Part shown: in pieces, positions 8,045 to 16,807 of the stretch | How positions within the stretch are numbered: position 1 is the stretch's first letter | Layout: every line of letters begins with the position of its first letter | Origin: Mesorhizobium_B sp035998495 | GTDB lineage: Bacteria; Pseudomonadota; Alphaproteobacteria; Rhizobiales; Rhizobiaceae | Assembly (NCBI GenBank): GCA_035998495.1 | Contig: DASYHP010000074.1 | Location: 47,931 to 111,930, forward strand | Direction of reading: 5' to 3' | DNA length: 64,000 nt | Notes under the pieces: generated by a model | Told to the model about the DNA's origin: nothing | What the model saw: the letters and a program-made list of their open reading frames with translations, nothing else | Databases searched by the model: none | Translations under genes and position numbers: made by a program

Positions 8045-8659
8045 TTAGGGATACAGCCGCGTCCTCGCCCACCTATCTCCCTCCCGCCGGAACACCACGC
8101 GGTCGTGCAGGCGATGCGCCCCCTCCTGCCAGAACTCGATGCTTTGAGGCACGAGGCGAAAGCCGCTCCAATGGCCGGGGCGGGGGATGACATCGTCGCC
8201 GAAGCGGGCGCGCTCGGCTTCGACGGCCGCCTCCAATTCGGCGCGGGAGACCAGCGGCCGCGACTGCTTCGACACGCGCGCGCCCAAACGGCTCTGCGGG
8301 TGGCGGGTGCCGAAATAGTGATCGGCCTCGGCCGCCTCCACGACCTCGACCGGCCCGCGCAGCCGCACCTGTCGGCGCAAACTCTTCCAGTAGAAGCACA
8401 TGGCGGCTTTGCCCGCCGCCAGGATTTCGGTTCCCTTGGCGCTTTCGAAATTGGTAAAGAAGGTGAAGCCGTTTTCGCCGTGCCCCTTGAGCAACACCAT
8501 CCGCACATTGGGCATGCCCTGGGCATCGACGGTTGCCAGGGCGAGCGCGTTGGGGTCATTCGGTTCGGTGCGAATCGCATCGTCGAGCCACTCGGAGAAC
8601 AGCGCGAGGGGGTCGGCGCGCTGGGTGAAGTCAGGTTCCGTTAAGGTTCTGGCGTCCAT
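8045..8659 (-). CDS. pdxH: Pyridoxamine 5'-phosphate oxidase
   Basis: FMN-dependent oxidation of pyridoxine or pyridoxamine 5'-phosphate to pyridoxal 5'-phosphate, the last step of vitamin B6 synthesis and salvage. The 204-residue length is typical. FMN and substrate motifs are visible: MPNVRMVLLKG near residue 48, FTFFTNFESAKG near residue 65, and the C-terminal signature DRVVFRREGDRWARTRLYP. The ATG at 8657-8659 gives the family N-terminus, although the frame stays open far upstream. It is divergent from a small lipoprotein gene. Confidence 0.96.
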   Translation of the reverse strand: MDARTLTEPDFTQRADPLALFSEWLDDAIRTEPNDPNALALATVDAQGMPNVRMVLLKGHGENGFTFFTNFESAKGTEILAAGKAAMCFYWKSLRRQVRLRGPVEVVEAAEADHYFGTRHPQSRLGARVSKQSRPLVSRAELEAAVEAERARFGDDVIPRPGHWSGFRLVPQSIEFWQEGAHRLHDRVVFRREGDRWARTRLYP

Positions 8660-8737
8660 AGTTCCGGTCCAATGAAGACCTCGGGAGATTGCCCATTGCC
8701 GCCTGAGAGGCAAGCGCCCCCCGCACGCCCGGCGAAG

Positions 8738-9139
8738 ATGCCGCTGAAATGGCCCGTCGTCTTGGTGCCGCTTCTGCTCGCCGCGTGTTCGAGCACGGTG
8801 GACAGCCTCGGCGTTTCGGGCGTGGACACGGCCTCGCTCACCGGCAGCGCCGGCTTGGCCCCCCAGGAACCCGAGAAGCTTTCCGATCAGGCCACCATCC
8901 GCGACGCGGTGTCCTCGGCCGACCTTGAGGCGGCGGGCGCCAACCCGCTCGCCTGGGCCAATACAGAGACCGGCTCGCGCGGCGCGATCACCGCGCTCAA
9001 CGAGCGGCGCGACGGCGGCAAGCTGTGCCGCAGCTTCACCACGTCCAGGGAAAGCTATGACGGCGTGGCCATGTATGCCGGCGAGGCCTGCAAGACCGAA
9101 AGCGGCCCGTGGCGGATGCTCGACTTCAAGCCCTTGTAA
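8738..9139 (+). CDS. RT0821/Lpp0805-type surface lipoprotein
   Basis: A 133-residue predicted lipoprotein. A short signal peptide ends in the lipobox LLAAC near residue 17. The C-terminal part carries the pattern of the 17-kDa surface antigen-like family: CRSFTTS, then AGEACKTESGPWRML. The ATG at 8738 is preferred because it starts directly before the hydrophobic leader; an ATG at 8672 would add 22 polar residues and nearly touch the divergent pdxH start. Envelope location is inferred from the lipobox; the role is unknown. Confidence 0.75.
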   Translation: MPLKWPVVLVPLLLAACSSTVDSLGVSGVDTASLTGSAGLAPQEPEKLSDQATIRDAVSSADLEAAGANPLAWANTETGSRGAITALNERRDGGKLCRSFTTSRESYDGVAMYAGEACKTESGPWRMLDFKPL

Positions 9140-9271
9140 GGCTTTCCCGCGCAAGCAACTGACGCAAAAAGATTTTGCGCATCGTCCATAGCTTGGCTTC
9201 CGCCCCTGGAACCCACGGGAAACCGTTCGCATATTAGGGGTGAGACAATCTGCTTCACCCAAGGGGATCAC

Positions 9272-10195
9272 ATGCGCAACCCTTACGAGGTGCTGGGCGT
9301 CCCCAAGGACGCCTCGGCCAAAGACATCAAATCGGCGTTTCGCAAGCTGGCGAAACAGTTCCATCCCGACCAGAACCCGGACAATCCCAAGGCGCAGGAA
9401 CGCTTCGCCGCCGTGAACCAGGCCTATGAGATCCTGGGCGACGAGGAGAAGCGCAAAGCGTTCGACCGCGGCGAGATCGATGGGGACGGCAAGCCGCGTT
9501 TCGCGGGCTTCGAGGGCATGGCGGGCGGCGGCGCCGACCCGTTCGGAAGCTTCCGGCGCGGGACCGGCACGGGCGGCGCGCGCTGGGAGTTCCGCTCGGG
9601 CGGACCCGAAGCGGGCAATGCCTCGGACATCTTCAGCGAAATCTTCGGCGACGGTTTCCGACCAGGCGGCCCGGCCGCGGGCATGCGCCGCGCGCCGCAA
9701 CGCGGCGCCGACATCGCGGCCACGCTCGACGTGAGCATCGAGGAAGCGGCCACCGGCGCGCGCGTCAACGCGCTTTTCCCGAACGGCAAGCACATCGCTG
9801 TCAAGCTGCCGGACGGTGTGGAGGACGGCCAGACGATCCGCCTGAAGGGGCAGGGCGAGCCCGGGCCGTCCGGGCCGGGTGACGCGCTGGTGACGCTGCG
9901 CTTCAAGCCGCACCCGCGCTTCCGCCCGGAGGGCAGCGACATCCATGCCGACGTGCCCGTGCCGTTAAGCATTGCGGTGACCGGCGGAAAGGTGCCGGTG
10001 GACACGCCCACTGGCCGCATCGCGATCACGGTGCCGCCCTGGTCGAGCTCGGACAAGGTGTTGCGGCTTAAGGGCAGGGGCATGCCGCAGAAGGGTGGCG
10101 GCCATGGCGATCTCTACGCCCATCTGCGCATCATGCTGCCCGAAGCCGGCGACCGCGAGCTCGAAGCGCTGATGCGGCGCGAGGCGAAGGCCTGA
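9272..10195 (+). CDS. DnaJ C-terminal domain co-chaperone (CbpA-like)
   Basis: A 307-residue J-domain protein: an N-terminal J domain with the HPD tripeptide (FHPDQNPD near residue 30), a Gly-rich linker around residues 75-140, then two DnaJ C-terminal substrate-binding domains. The zinc-finger domain of canonical DnaJ is absent, which makes it CbpA-like. It would stimulate DnaK. The ATG at 9272 follows AAGGGGA. It stands alone, upstream of fabI. A short inverted repeat lies at 9163-9179 upstream. Confidence 0.92.
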   Translation: MRNPYEVLGVPKDASAKDIKSAFRKLAKQFHPDQNPDNPKAQERFAAVNQAYEILGDEEKRKAFDRGEIDGDGKPRFAGFEGMAGGGADPFGSFRRGTGTGGARWEFRSGGPEAGNASDIFSEIFGDGFRPGGPAAGMRRAPQRGADIAATLDVSIEEAATGARVNALFPNGKHIAVKLPDGVEDGQTIRLKGQGEPGPSGPGDALVTLRFKPHPRFRPEGSDIHADVPVPLSIAVTGGKVPVDTPTGRIAITVPPWSSSDKVLRLKGRGMPQKGGGHGDLYAHLRIMLPEAGDRELEALMRREAKA

Positions 10196-10288
10196 CTTGC
10201 GTTCGCGCCCTGGGTTGAAGCCCGAAAACGCCTATGCGATAGGGCCGGGATGTCGGCCCGAGTTCGAGCCGCAAGGAGATCGGGGCGC

Positions 10289-11125
10289 ATGGCAGACGAG
10301 GGGCAGGGGCCTGGCCGCAAGGGCCTGATGGAAGGCAAGCGCGGGCTGATCCTGGGCGTGGCCAACAACCGCTCGATCGCCTGGGGCATCGCCAAGTCCG
10401 CGAGGCAGCATGGCGCGGAACTCGCGCTGACCTATCAGGGCGAGGCGTTCCGCAAGCGCGTGGAGCCGCTCGCCGCCGATCTCGGCGCGCATCTCGTGGG
10501 CCACTGCGACGTGACGGAGCCCGAAACGCTCGACGCCGTGTTCGCCAATGTCGAGAAGCTGTGGGGCCGGCTCGATTTCCTCGTCCACGCCATCGCCTTC
10601 TCCGACAAGGACGAGCTCGACGGCCGCTATGTCGAGACGAGCCGCGACAACTTCCTGCGCACCATGGACATCTCCGTCTATTCCTTCACGGCGGTCGCCA
10701 AGCGCGCCGAACCGCTGATGACGGACGGCGGCTCGATGCTTACGCTCACCTATTACGGCGCGGAAAAGGTGATGCCGCACTACAATGTGATGGGCGTGGC
10801 CAAGGCGGCGCTCGAGGCGAGCGTGCGCTACCTCGCGGTCGATCTCGGCGGCAGCCGCATCCGCGTGAACGCGATCTCGGCCGGACCGATCAAGACGCTG
10901 GCGGCATCGGGCATCGGCGACTTCCGCTACATCCTCAAGTGGAACGAGTACAACTCGCCGCTCAAGCGCACCGTGACGCCGAAAGAGGTCGGCGACTCCG
11001 CGCTCTATCTCCTGTCCGACCTGTCGCGCGGCGTGACGGGCGAGGTCCATCATGTGGACTCGGGCTATCACGTCGTGGGCATGAAGGCGGTGGACGCGCC
11101 GGACATCTCCACGGTCAAGGAGTGA
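10289..11125 (+). CDS. fabI: Enoyl-[acyl-carrier-protein] reductase (NADH)
   Basis: Last reductive step of each fatty-acid elongation cycle. Short-chain dehydrogenase fold with the FabI nucleotide motif GVANNRSIAWGIAK near residue 27, the catalytic Tyr-X6-Lys (YNVMGVAK near residue 170), and SAGPIKTLAASGI near residue 203. At 278 residues it is slightly long because of an N-terminal arm. The ATG at 10289 is chosen because AAGGAG lies about ten bases upstream; another ATG at 10250 lacks a ribosome binding site. Its stop overlaps the GTG of the following phosphatase gene. Confidence 0.96.
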   Translation: MADEGQGPGRKGLMEGKRGLILGVANNRSIAWGIAKSARQHGAELALTYQGEAFRKRVEPLAADLGAHLVGHCDVTEPETLDAVFANVEKLWGRLDFLVHAIAFSDKDELDGRYVETSRDNFLRTMDISVYSFTAVAKRAEPLMTDGGSMLTLTYYGAEKVMPHYNVMGVAKAALEASVRYLAVDLGGSRIRVNAISAGPIKTLAASGIGDFRYILKWNEYNSPLKRTVTPKEVGDSALYLLSDLSRGVTGEVHHVDSGYHVVGMKAVDAPDISTVKE

Positions 11126-11754
11126 ACGTTTCAGCCGTTCCGGACGCGCCGCGGATCGACGCGGGCGCGCTTCCCCTGTGCTTCTTCGTGCGCCACGGCG
11201 AGACCGCCTGGAACAAGGAAGGCCGGCTCCAAGGCCAGGCCGACACGCTCATCACCGAGGAGGGTCGGCTCCAGGCTGACCGCAACGGCCGCAAGCTGAA
11301 GGAGCTGCTCGGCGATCCTCAAGACTTCGACTTCGTCGCGAGCCCCATGAAGCGCACGCGCGAGACCATGGAGCGCATCCGTGGCGTGCTCGGTGTCGAT
11401 CCCAAGGCCTACCGCACCGATCCGCGCCTCGTGGAGCTCTCCTTCGGCGACTGGCAGGGCCGGACCTATACCGAGCTCGAACGGGAGGAGCCCGGCGCCT
11501 ACGCGCGGCGCACCGCCGACAAGTGGGGCTTCGTGCCGCCCGGCGAGGGCGCGGAAAGCTACGCCATGCTGGCGCTGCGCGTGGCGCCCTACGTGCGGGA
11601 GATCGAGCGGCCCACGGTTTGCGTCACCCATGGCGGGGTGATCCGCTCGATCTTCGTGCTCCTGGGCGCTCTGGCGCCCGACGACGCCTCGCTCGCCGAC
11701 ACGCCGCAGGATCAGATCCTGCGGCTTCGCGACGGCCGCCTGGAATGGCTGTGA
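11122..11754 (+). CDS. Histidine phosphatase family protein (phosphoglycerate mutase-like)
   Basis: A 210-residue member of the histidine phosphatase superfamily. The catalytic RHG motif is in FVRHGETAWN near residue 27, an Arg pair in SPMKRTRETM near 75, and the second His in CVTHGGVIRS near 170. The substrate is unknown. The start is a GTG at 11122 that overlaps the fabI stop (GTGA), so the two are likely co-translated. The gene leads into aroC, 63 bases downstream. Confidence 0.88.
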   Translation: MNVSAVPDAPRIDAGALPLCFFVRHGETAWNKEGRLQGQADTLITEEGRLQADRNGRKLKELLGDPQDFDFVASPMKRTRETMERIRGVLGVDPKAYRTDPRLVELSFGDWQGRTYTELEREEPGAYARRTADKWGFVPPGEGAESYAMLALRVAPYVREIERPTVCVTHGGVIRSIFVLLGALAPDDASLADTPQDQILRLRDGRLEWL

Positions 11755-11817
11755 GCTGCCGGCTTCCGCCGCCGGGCGGAATGGGTTAGGACGCGCCGTC
11801 CTTCCCGTCCCAAACTC

Positions 11818-12915
11818 ATGTCCCACAACACGTTCGGCCATCTTTTTCGCGTGACGACCTTCGGCGAAAGCCACGGGCCGGCGCTGGGCTGCGTGGTGGA
11901 CGGCTGCCCGCCGGGCCTCCGCTTCCGGCTGGCCGACATCCAGCACGACCTCGACCGGCGGCGGCCGGGTCAGTCACGCTTCGTCACCCAGCGGCGCGAG
12001 CCCGACGAGGTGAGGATCCTGTCGGGGGTGCTGGAGGAGGAGGACGGCGTGCTCGTCACCACCGGGACGCCGATCACCATGCTGATCGAGAATGTGGACC
12101 AGCGGTCGAAGGATTATGGCGCGATCGCCCGCCAGTTCCGGCCGGGCCATGCCGACTATACCTATCAGGCCAAATACGGGTTGCGCGACCATCGCGGCGG
12201 CGGCCGGTCTTCCGCGCGCGAGACGGCGGCGCGCGTGGCGGCCGGCGCGCTGGCGCGGCGCGTGATCCCCGGCGTGACGGTGCGTGGCGCGCTGGTGGCG
12301 ATGGGCGAGAAGGAGATCGATCGCGCCCGCTGGGACTGGGGTTTTGTCGATCACCCGGAAAACCCCTTCTTCACGCCGGACCCTGGGTCCGTGCCGATCT
12401 TCGCTGACTATCTCGACGGCGTGCGGAAGAACGGCTCGTCTGTGGGGGCGCTGATCGAAGTCGTGGCCGAAGGCGTGCCGGCCGGCTGGGGCGCGCCGGT
12501 CTACGGCAAGCTCGACGCCGATCTTGCGGCCAACCTCATGTCCATCAATGCGGTGAAGGGCGTCGAGATCGGGCTTGGCTTCGCCGCCGCTCGCGCAACG
12601 GGGGAGGCGAACGCCGACGAGATGCGGATAGGCCCTGGCGGCCGCCCCGAGTTCCTGTCCAACCATGCTGGTGGAATCCTGGGCGGCATCTCGACGGGCC
12701 AGCCGATCGTCGCGCGCTTCGCGGTGAAGCCGACCTCCTCCATCCTCACCCCGCGCCGCTCCATCGATCTCAACGGAGCGGAGGTGGACGTCACGACCAA
12801 AGGCCGGCACGACCCTTGCGTGGGCATCCGCGCCGTGCCCGTGGGCGAGGCCATGATGGCCTGCGCGCTGGCCGACCATTTCCTGCGGCACCGCGGCCAA
12901 ACGGGTCGCGACTAG
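11818..12915 (+). CDS. aroC: Chorismate synthase
   Basis: Converts EPSP to chorismate with reduced FMN, the end of the shikimate pathway. The 365-residue length fits. Family signatures are visible: GESHGPALGCVVDGCPPG near residue 15, DHRGGGRSSARETAAR near 120, and GGISTGQPIVARFAVKPT near 290, ending with a conserved RHDPCVGIRAVPV. The start ATG gives MSHNTFGHLFRVTTFGESH, as in other family members. It is followed after 16 bases by ribB. Confidence 0.97.
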   Translation: MSHNTFGHLFRVTTFGESHGPALGCVVDGCPPGLRFRLADIQHDLDRRRPGQSRFVTQRREPDEVRILSGVLEEEDGVLVTTGTPITMLIENVDQRSKDYGAIARQFRPGHADYTYQAKYGLRDHRGGGRSSARETAARVAAGALARRVIPGVTVRGALVAMGEKEIDRARWDWGFVDHPENPFFTPDPGSVPIFADYLDGVRKNGSSVGALIEVVAEGVPAGWGAPVYGKLDADLAANLMSINAVKGVEIGLGFAAARATGEANADEMRIGPGGRPEFLSNHAGGILGGISTGQPIVARFAVKPTSSILTPRRSIDLNGAEVDVTTKGRHDPCVGIRAVPVGEAMMACALADHFLRHRGQTGRD

Positions 12916-12931
12916 AACTTCGGAGCACGTC

Positions 12932-14020
12932 ATGGCATTCGATCAAGCCCGCGTGGCCGACGCGATCCGCGCCTTCGAGCGCGGCGAGATCGTCGTGGTG
13001 ACCGACGATGACGGGCGCGAGAACGAGGGCGACCTGATCGTCGCCGCCGTCCATTGCACGCCCGAGAAGATGGCCTTCATCGTGCGGCACACGAGCGGAA
13101 TCGTCTGCACGCCCATGACGCGCGAGGAGACGCGGCGGCTGAACCTGGCCGCCATGGTGGCGGAAAACGACTCCGCCCACACCACCGCCTTCACCGTGAG
13201 CGTCGATTTCCGGCACGGCACCACGACCGGCATCTCGGCCGAGGACCGCACGCTGACCGTGCGCAACCTCGCCAACCCGAATGCCGGCGCGGGCGACTTC
13301 GTGCGGCCCGGCCACATCTTTCCGCTGGTGGCACGGGAGGGCGGCGTGCTCATGCGCTCAGGCCATACGGAGGCGGCCGTCGATCTCTGCAAGCTCGCCG
13401 GCCTGCCGCCCGTGGGCGTGATCTGCGAGCTCGTGAACGACGACGGCACGGTGACGCGCGGGCCGCAGGTCGCGGCGTTCGCCGAAAAGCACGGGCTCCG
13501 CCAAGTCTCCGTGGCCGACCTGATCGCCTGGCGCCAGCGCGAGGAGGCGCTGGTCGAGCGCGTGGCGAGCTTCGACATCGACACGGCCGCCGGCCGGGCG
13601 AGGGCCCACGCCTACACGCTGCCCTGGGATCCCATGCAGCATCTGGCCATCGTTTGGGGCGACATCCGCGACGGCGAGGACGTGCCCGTGCGGCTCCACA
13701 CCGAGGACGTGGTGGCCGACGTGTTCGGCCACGGCGAGGCCTTGCGCATGGCGATGGAGAAGATGGGCACGGAGAGGCGCGGCGTGCTCGTTTATCTGCG
13801 GGAGGGCTCGGTCGGCGTGGCCGGCAGCGGCCCGCGCGGCCGCGGCGAACGGCACGAGGAAGCGATTTCGCGCGAGAACGAATGGCGCGAGATCGGACTC
13901 GGCGCGCAGATCCTGAAGGATCTCGGCATCCGCTCCATCGAGCTCTTGGCCTCCCGCGAGCGCCACTATGTGGGCCTGGAGGGCTTCGGCATCCAGATCG
14001 CGGCGACGCGGATCTTGTAG
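12932..14020 (+). CDS. ribB: 3,4-dihydroxy-2-butanone-4-phosphate synthase with degenerate GTP cyclohydrolase II domain
   Basis: Makes the four-carbon precursor of riboflavin from ribulose 5-phosphate. Residues 1-205 form the RibB domain, with VTDDDGRENEGDL near residue 25 and the RSGHTEAAVDL motif near 144. Residues about 210-362 align with GTP cyclohydrolase II, but the zinc-binding Cys cluster is missing: the equivalent of the SECLTGDVFGSLRCDC region reads HTEDVVADVFGHGEAL. The second domain is therefore probably not a cyclohydrolase, as seen in other alphaproteobacterial RibB proteins. There is no room upstream for an FMN riboswitch (16 bases from aroC). Confidence 0.93.
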   Translation: MAFDQARVADAIRAFERGEIVVVTDDDGRENEGDLIVAAVHCTPEKMAFIVRHTSGIVCTPMTREETRRLNLAAMVAENDSAHTTAFTVSVDFRHGTTTGISAEDRTLTVRNLANPNAGAGDFVRPGHIFPLVAREGGVLMRSGHTEAAVDLCKLAGLPPVGVICELVNDDGTVTRGPQVAAFAEKHGLRQVSVADLIAWRQREEALVERVASFDIDTAAGRARAHAYTLPWDPMQHLAIVWGDIRDGEDVPVRLHTEDVVADVFGHGEALRMAMEKMGTERRGVLVYLREGSVGVAGSGPRGRGERHEEAISRENEWREIGLGAQILKDLGIRSIELLASRERHYVGLEGFGIQIAATRIL

Positions 14021-14124
14021 CAGGCGCGGTCTCCGCGATGAGCCGGCCGCCCCAGCGCCGGCAACCCGCATTGTGCCCCGCCAAGGGCATGCTATTCTTT
14101 GCCCGGCCAGCCGGAAGAACGGTC

Positions 14125-14772
14125 ATGACGAGCTTCGACCCGAAGAAGATCGCGCATATCCATCATGAGCTGCACGCTCATCTGCCCTCCGAACCTGCTC
14201 TGAGAACGAAGGCTCTGGAAAGCCTTCTGGTCGAGAAGGGATTGGTCGACCCGGCCGCCGTGGACGCCTGGATCGAGATCTATCGGGACGAGATTGGCCC
14301 CAAGCGTGGTGCGTCCGTGGTGGCGCGTGCCTGGACGGACGCCGGCTTCAAGGCGCGTCTGTTGGTCGACGGAACGGCGGCCATCGACGAGTTCGGCTTC
14401 GCCGGAGACGCGACGGGTCACCTTCAGGCCGTCGAGAACACGCCGGAGGTCCATAACCTCGTCGTTTGCACGTTATGCTCCTGCTATCCCTTCTCGCTGC
14501 TTGGGCTTTCGCCGGCCTGGTATAAGTCCAACGAGTACAGGGCGCGGGCCGTTCGCGATCCGCGCGGGGTGCTGGCCGAGTTCGGGGTGGAGCTTGCCGA
14601 CAATGTGGAGGTGCGCGTCTGGGACTCGACTTCCGAGCGCCGCTACCTCGTCCTCCCTGAGAAACCCGAAGACGCAGATGATTGGGACGAGGAGGCTCTG
14701 GCCCGGCTCGTGACGCGGAACTCCATGATCGGAACGGAGCGTCGGCTGTCGGCTCTCGGCAGGACCGCCTGA
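14125..14772 (+). CDS. nthA: Cobalt-type nitrile hydratase, alpha subunit
   Basis: Hydrates nitriles to amides together with the beta subunit. The metal site VCTLCSCYP is near residue 113; Thr in this position marks the cobalt type, whereas iron enzymes have Ser. The flanking WYKSNEYRARAVRDPRG segment near residue 132 is also conserved. The 215-residue length is usual. The ATG at 14125 follows GGAAGAAC. The stop and the beta start overlap by one base (TGATG). The operon sits between ribB and the deacetylase-like gene and looks acquired. Confidence 0.93.
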   Translation: MTSFDPKKIAHIHHELHAHLPSEPALRTKALESLLVEKGLVDPAAVDAWIEIYRDEIGPKRGASVVARAWTDAGFKARLLVDGTAAIDEFGFAGDATGHLQAVENTPEVHNLVVCTLCSCYPFSLLGLSPAWYKSNEYRARAVRDPRGVLAEFGVELADNVEVRVWDSTSERRYLVLPEKPEDADDWDEEALARLVTRNSMIGTERRLSALGRTA

Positions 14773-15425
14773 TGGACGGGCTTCACGACCTTGGGGGCCG
14801 CGAGGGCTTTGGCCCTGTTCCCGGGAAGGAGGAGGGCCGGCCGTTCCACGAAGAGTGGGAGACGCGGGCTTTCGGGATCATGTCGGCCGTTGGCGAGCCG
14901 GAGTGGACGATCGACTGGTCCAGGTACTGCCGCGAGCTCATCCCGCCGGTAGACTATCTGACGCGGCCCTACTTCGACCAGTGGGCCACGGTCGTGGCCG
15001 CGCAACTGATCGATGCGGGCTATCTCACGCTAGACGAGCTCAAGTCCCGCAAATCGTTGTTTCATGCATCGCCTGAGTCGCCGCCGTCCACGCCTGAGGC
15101 AGCCCAGGCTTTCGTCCGCACACCGAAGAGCTATGCTGCGGACGTTTCGTCCGAACCCGCCTTCGCAATCGGCGACGCCGTGCGGGCGAAGCTCTCCAAT
15201 CCTGCTGGCCATACGCGGCTCCCCGGATATGTGCGGGGGCGGAGCGGGATCGTGGTCGCACATCACGGCGGACATCTGCTGCCCGACGCCGGCGCATGCG
15301 GGGAGCAGTGGGGAGAACATCTTTACACCGTGAGCTTCGCCGCCTCGGAGCTCTGGCCGGAGGCTGAGGGACGGCGCGACCGTGTCATGGTGGATCTGTG
15401 GGAGAGTTATGTTGAGCCCGCCTGA
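14772..15425 (+). CDS. nthB: Nitrile hydratase, beta subunit
   Basis: Structural partner of the alpha subunit. The family start MDGLHDLGGREGFGPV is intact, followed by FHEEWETRAFGIM near residue 26. The SH3-like C-terminal half contains GHTRLPGYVRGRSGIV near residue 140 and HLYTVSFAASELWPEA near 180, ending VDLWESYVEPA. At 217 residues it is full length. It overlaps the accessory gene by 17 bases. Some stretches have more A/T at third positions than the core genes around it. Confidence 0.93.
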   Translation: MDGLHDLGGREGFGPVPGKEEGRPFHEEWETRAFGIMSAVGEPEWTIDWSRYCRELIPPVDYLTRPYFDQWATVVAAQLIDAGYLTLDELKSRKSLFHASPESPPSTPEAAQAFVRTPKSYAADVSSEPAFAIGDAVRAKLSNPAGHTRLPGYVRGRSGIVVAHHGGHLLPDAGACGEQWGEHLYTVSFAASELWPEAEGRRDRVMVDLWESYVEPA

Positions 15426-15795
15426 GCGGCCGTCAGGCACCCTGAAACGGCGAGATGGCGAACCGGGTTTTCAGGAACCTTGGAACGCGCAGGTGCTGGC
15501 TCTCGCAGACCTGATGGTAAGGAGCGGGAAGATTCGGCAGCGAGAATGGACCGAGGCGCTTGGTGCGGAGCTTGCAGCCGCGGGAAGGACTGGGAAGCCC
15601 GACGATGCCAACGCCTATTTCGAGGCGGCCTTGGCCGCGCTCGAGCGCCTGCTGGTGACCGGCGGCGGCATCTCCCGAGACGAGTTGGACGCGCGTCGGG
15701 AGGCATGGGAAGACGCCTACCTGCACACGCCGCATGGTTGCCCGGTGGAGCTCGGGAAGGGCGATTGCAGGAAGTCGGGCGTGCCGCACGACTGA
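15409..15795 (+). CDS. Nitrile hydratase accessory (activator) protein
   Basis: A 128-residue protein of the nitrile hydratase accessory family, thought to deliver cobalt to, or help maturation of, the alpha subunit. The family resembles the N-terminal half of a beta subunit: FQEPWNAQVLALADLM near residue 22 and a middle region YFEAALAALERLL. The ATG at 15409 lies inside the last codons of the beta gene with GGAGAG upstream. The order alpha-beta-accessory is the standard one for cobalt-type enzymes. No amidase or nitrile transporter gene is adjacent. Confidence 0.85.
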   Translation: MLSPPERPSGTLKRRDGEPGFQEPWNAQVLALADLMVRSGKIRQREWTEALGAELAAAGRTGKPDDANAYFEAALAALERLLVTGGGISRDELDARREAWEDAYLHTPHGCPVELGKGDCRKSGVPHD

Positions 15796-15879
15796 GCTCT
15801 GGGATATCGGGCGTTCAGGTCCGGGCCATCCGGCAGGGAAACTGGCCTTCCCACTCGCCGCCCGCTATATCTCACCTGC

Positions 15880-16806
15880 ATGGTCACCCGCCTTTACACC
15901 CATTCCGCCTATCTCGGCCACGTCAACCCGCCGGGCCATCCCGAGCGGCCCGACCGCATCCGGGCGGTGGAGGCGGTGCTCGGCATGGAGGAGTTTTCCG
16001 CGCTCGAGCGCCTGGAATCGCCTGAAGGCGGCGTTGAGGCGATCCACCCCGTCCACCCCGAGGACTATGTGGCGGCGATCCGGCGCGCGGTGCCCGAACA
16101 GGGCCTGCGACGGCTCGACGCCGACACGACGGTTTGCGCCGGCTCTTGGGACGCGGCCCTGCGCGGCGTGGGCGCGGCGGTGGCGGCCGTGGACGACGTG
16201 TTCGAGGCGCGCGCGAAAAACGTGTTCGTGGCCTCGCGCCCGCCCGGCCACCATGCCGAGCGCGCCACCGCCATGGGCTTTTGCCTCTTCAACAATGTCG
16301 CCGTGGCCGCGCGGCACGCGCAAAGCAGGCACGGCGCGGAGCGCGTGGCGATCGTCGATTGGGACGTCCATCACGGCAATGGCACGCAGGACATCTTCTG
16401 GTCCGACCCGTCGGTGCTGTTCTGCTCGACGCATCAGATGCCGCTCTATCCCGGCACGGGCGCGAAGAACGAGACCGGCGCGGGCAACATCGTCAACGCC
16501 CCACTGAGCGCCGGCGATGGCGGCTCGGCCTTTCGCGAGGCCTTCAAGACGCGCATCCTGCCCACGCTGGAAAATTTCCGGCCCGACCTCGTGATCGTGT
16601 CGGCCGGCTTCGACGCCCACCACCGCGATCCGCTGGGCGGGCTGGAGCTTGTCGAGGACGACTTCGACTGGGCGACGGGCAAGCTCATGGACGTGGCCGA
16701 GCGGCATGCCGGCGGGCGTCTCGTCAGCCTGCTCGAAGGCGGCTATGATCTCGCCGGGCTCGCGCAATCCACCGCGGCCCATGTGCGCCGCCTCATGAAG
16801 GGATAG
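15880..16806 (+). CDS. Histone deacetylase family protein (bacterial amidohydrolase)
   Basis: A 308-residue zinc-dependent deacetylase-fold protein, related to acetylpolyamine amidohydrolases and HDAH. Active-site pieces are visible: RPPGHHAERATAMGFC near residue 123 (tandem His), DWDVHHGNGTQD near residue 160 (zinc Asp and His), SAGFDAHHRDPLGG near residue 242 (zinc Asp), and LEGGYDLAGL near the end. The substrate is unknown; small acetylated compounds are more likely than proteins. Its stop lies two bases from the xseB start. Confidence 0.92.
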   Translation: MVTRLYTHSAYLGHVNPPGHPERPDRIRAVEAVLGMEEFSALERLESPEGGVEAIHPVHPEDYVAAIRRAVPEQGLRRLDADTTVCAGSWDAALRGVGAAVAAVDDVFEARAKNVFVASRPPGHHAERATAMGFCLFNNVAVAARHAQSRHGAERVAIVDWDVHHGNGTQDIFWSDPSVLFCSTHQMPLYPGTGAKNETGAGNIVNAPLSAGDGGSAFREAFKTRILPTLENFRPDLVIVSAGFDAHHRDPLGGLELVEDDFDWATGKLMDVAERHAGGRLVSLLEGGYDLAGLAQSTAAHVRRLMKG

Positions 16807-16807
16807 C

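Noticed and set aside
9163..9179. CGCAAAA-AGA-TTTTGCG inverted repeat as a terminator
   Set aside because: No T-run and only a 3-base loop; could be a protein site but there is no further support.
12916..12931. Possible FMN riboswitch for ribB
   Set aside because: Only 16 bases separate aroC and ribB; no aptamer can fit and none is seen inside aroC.
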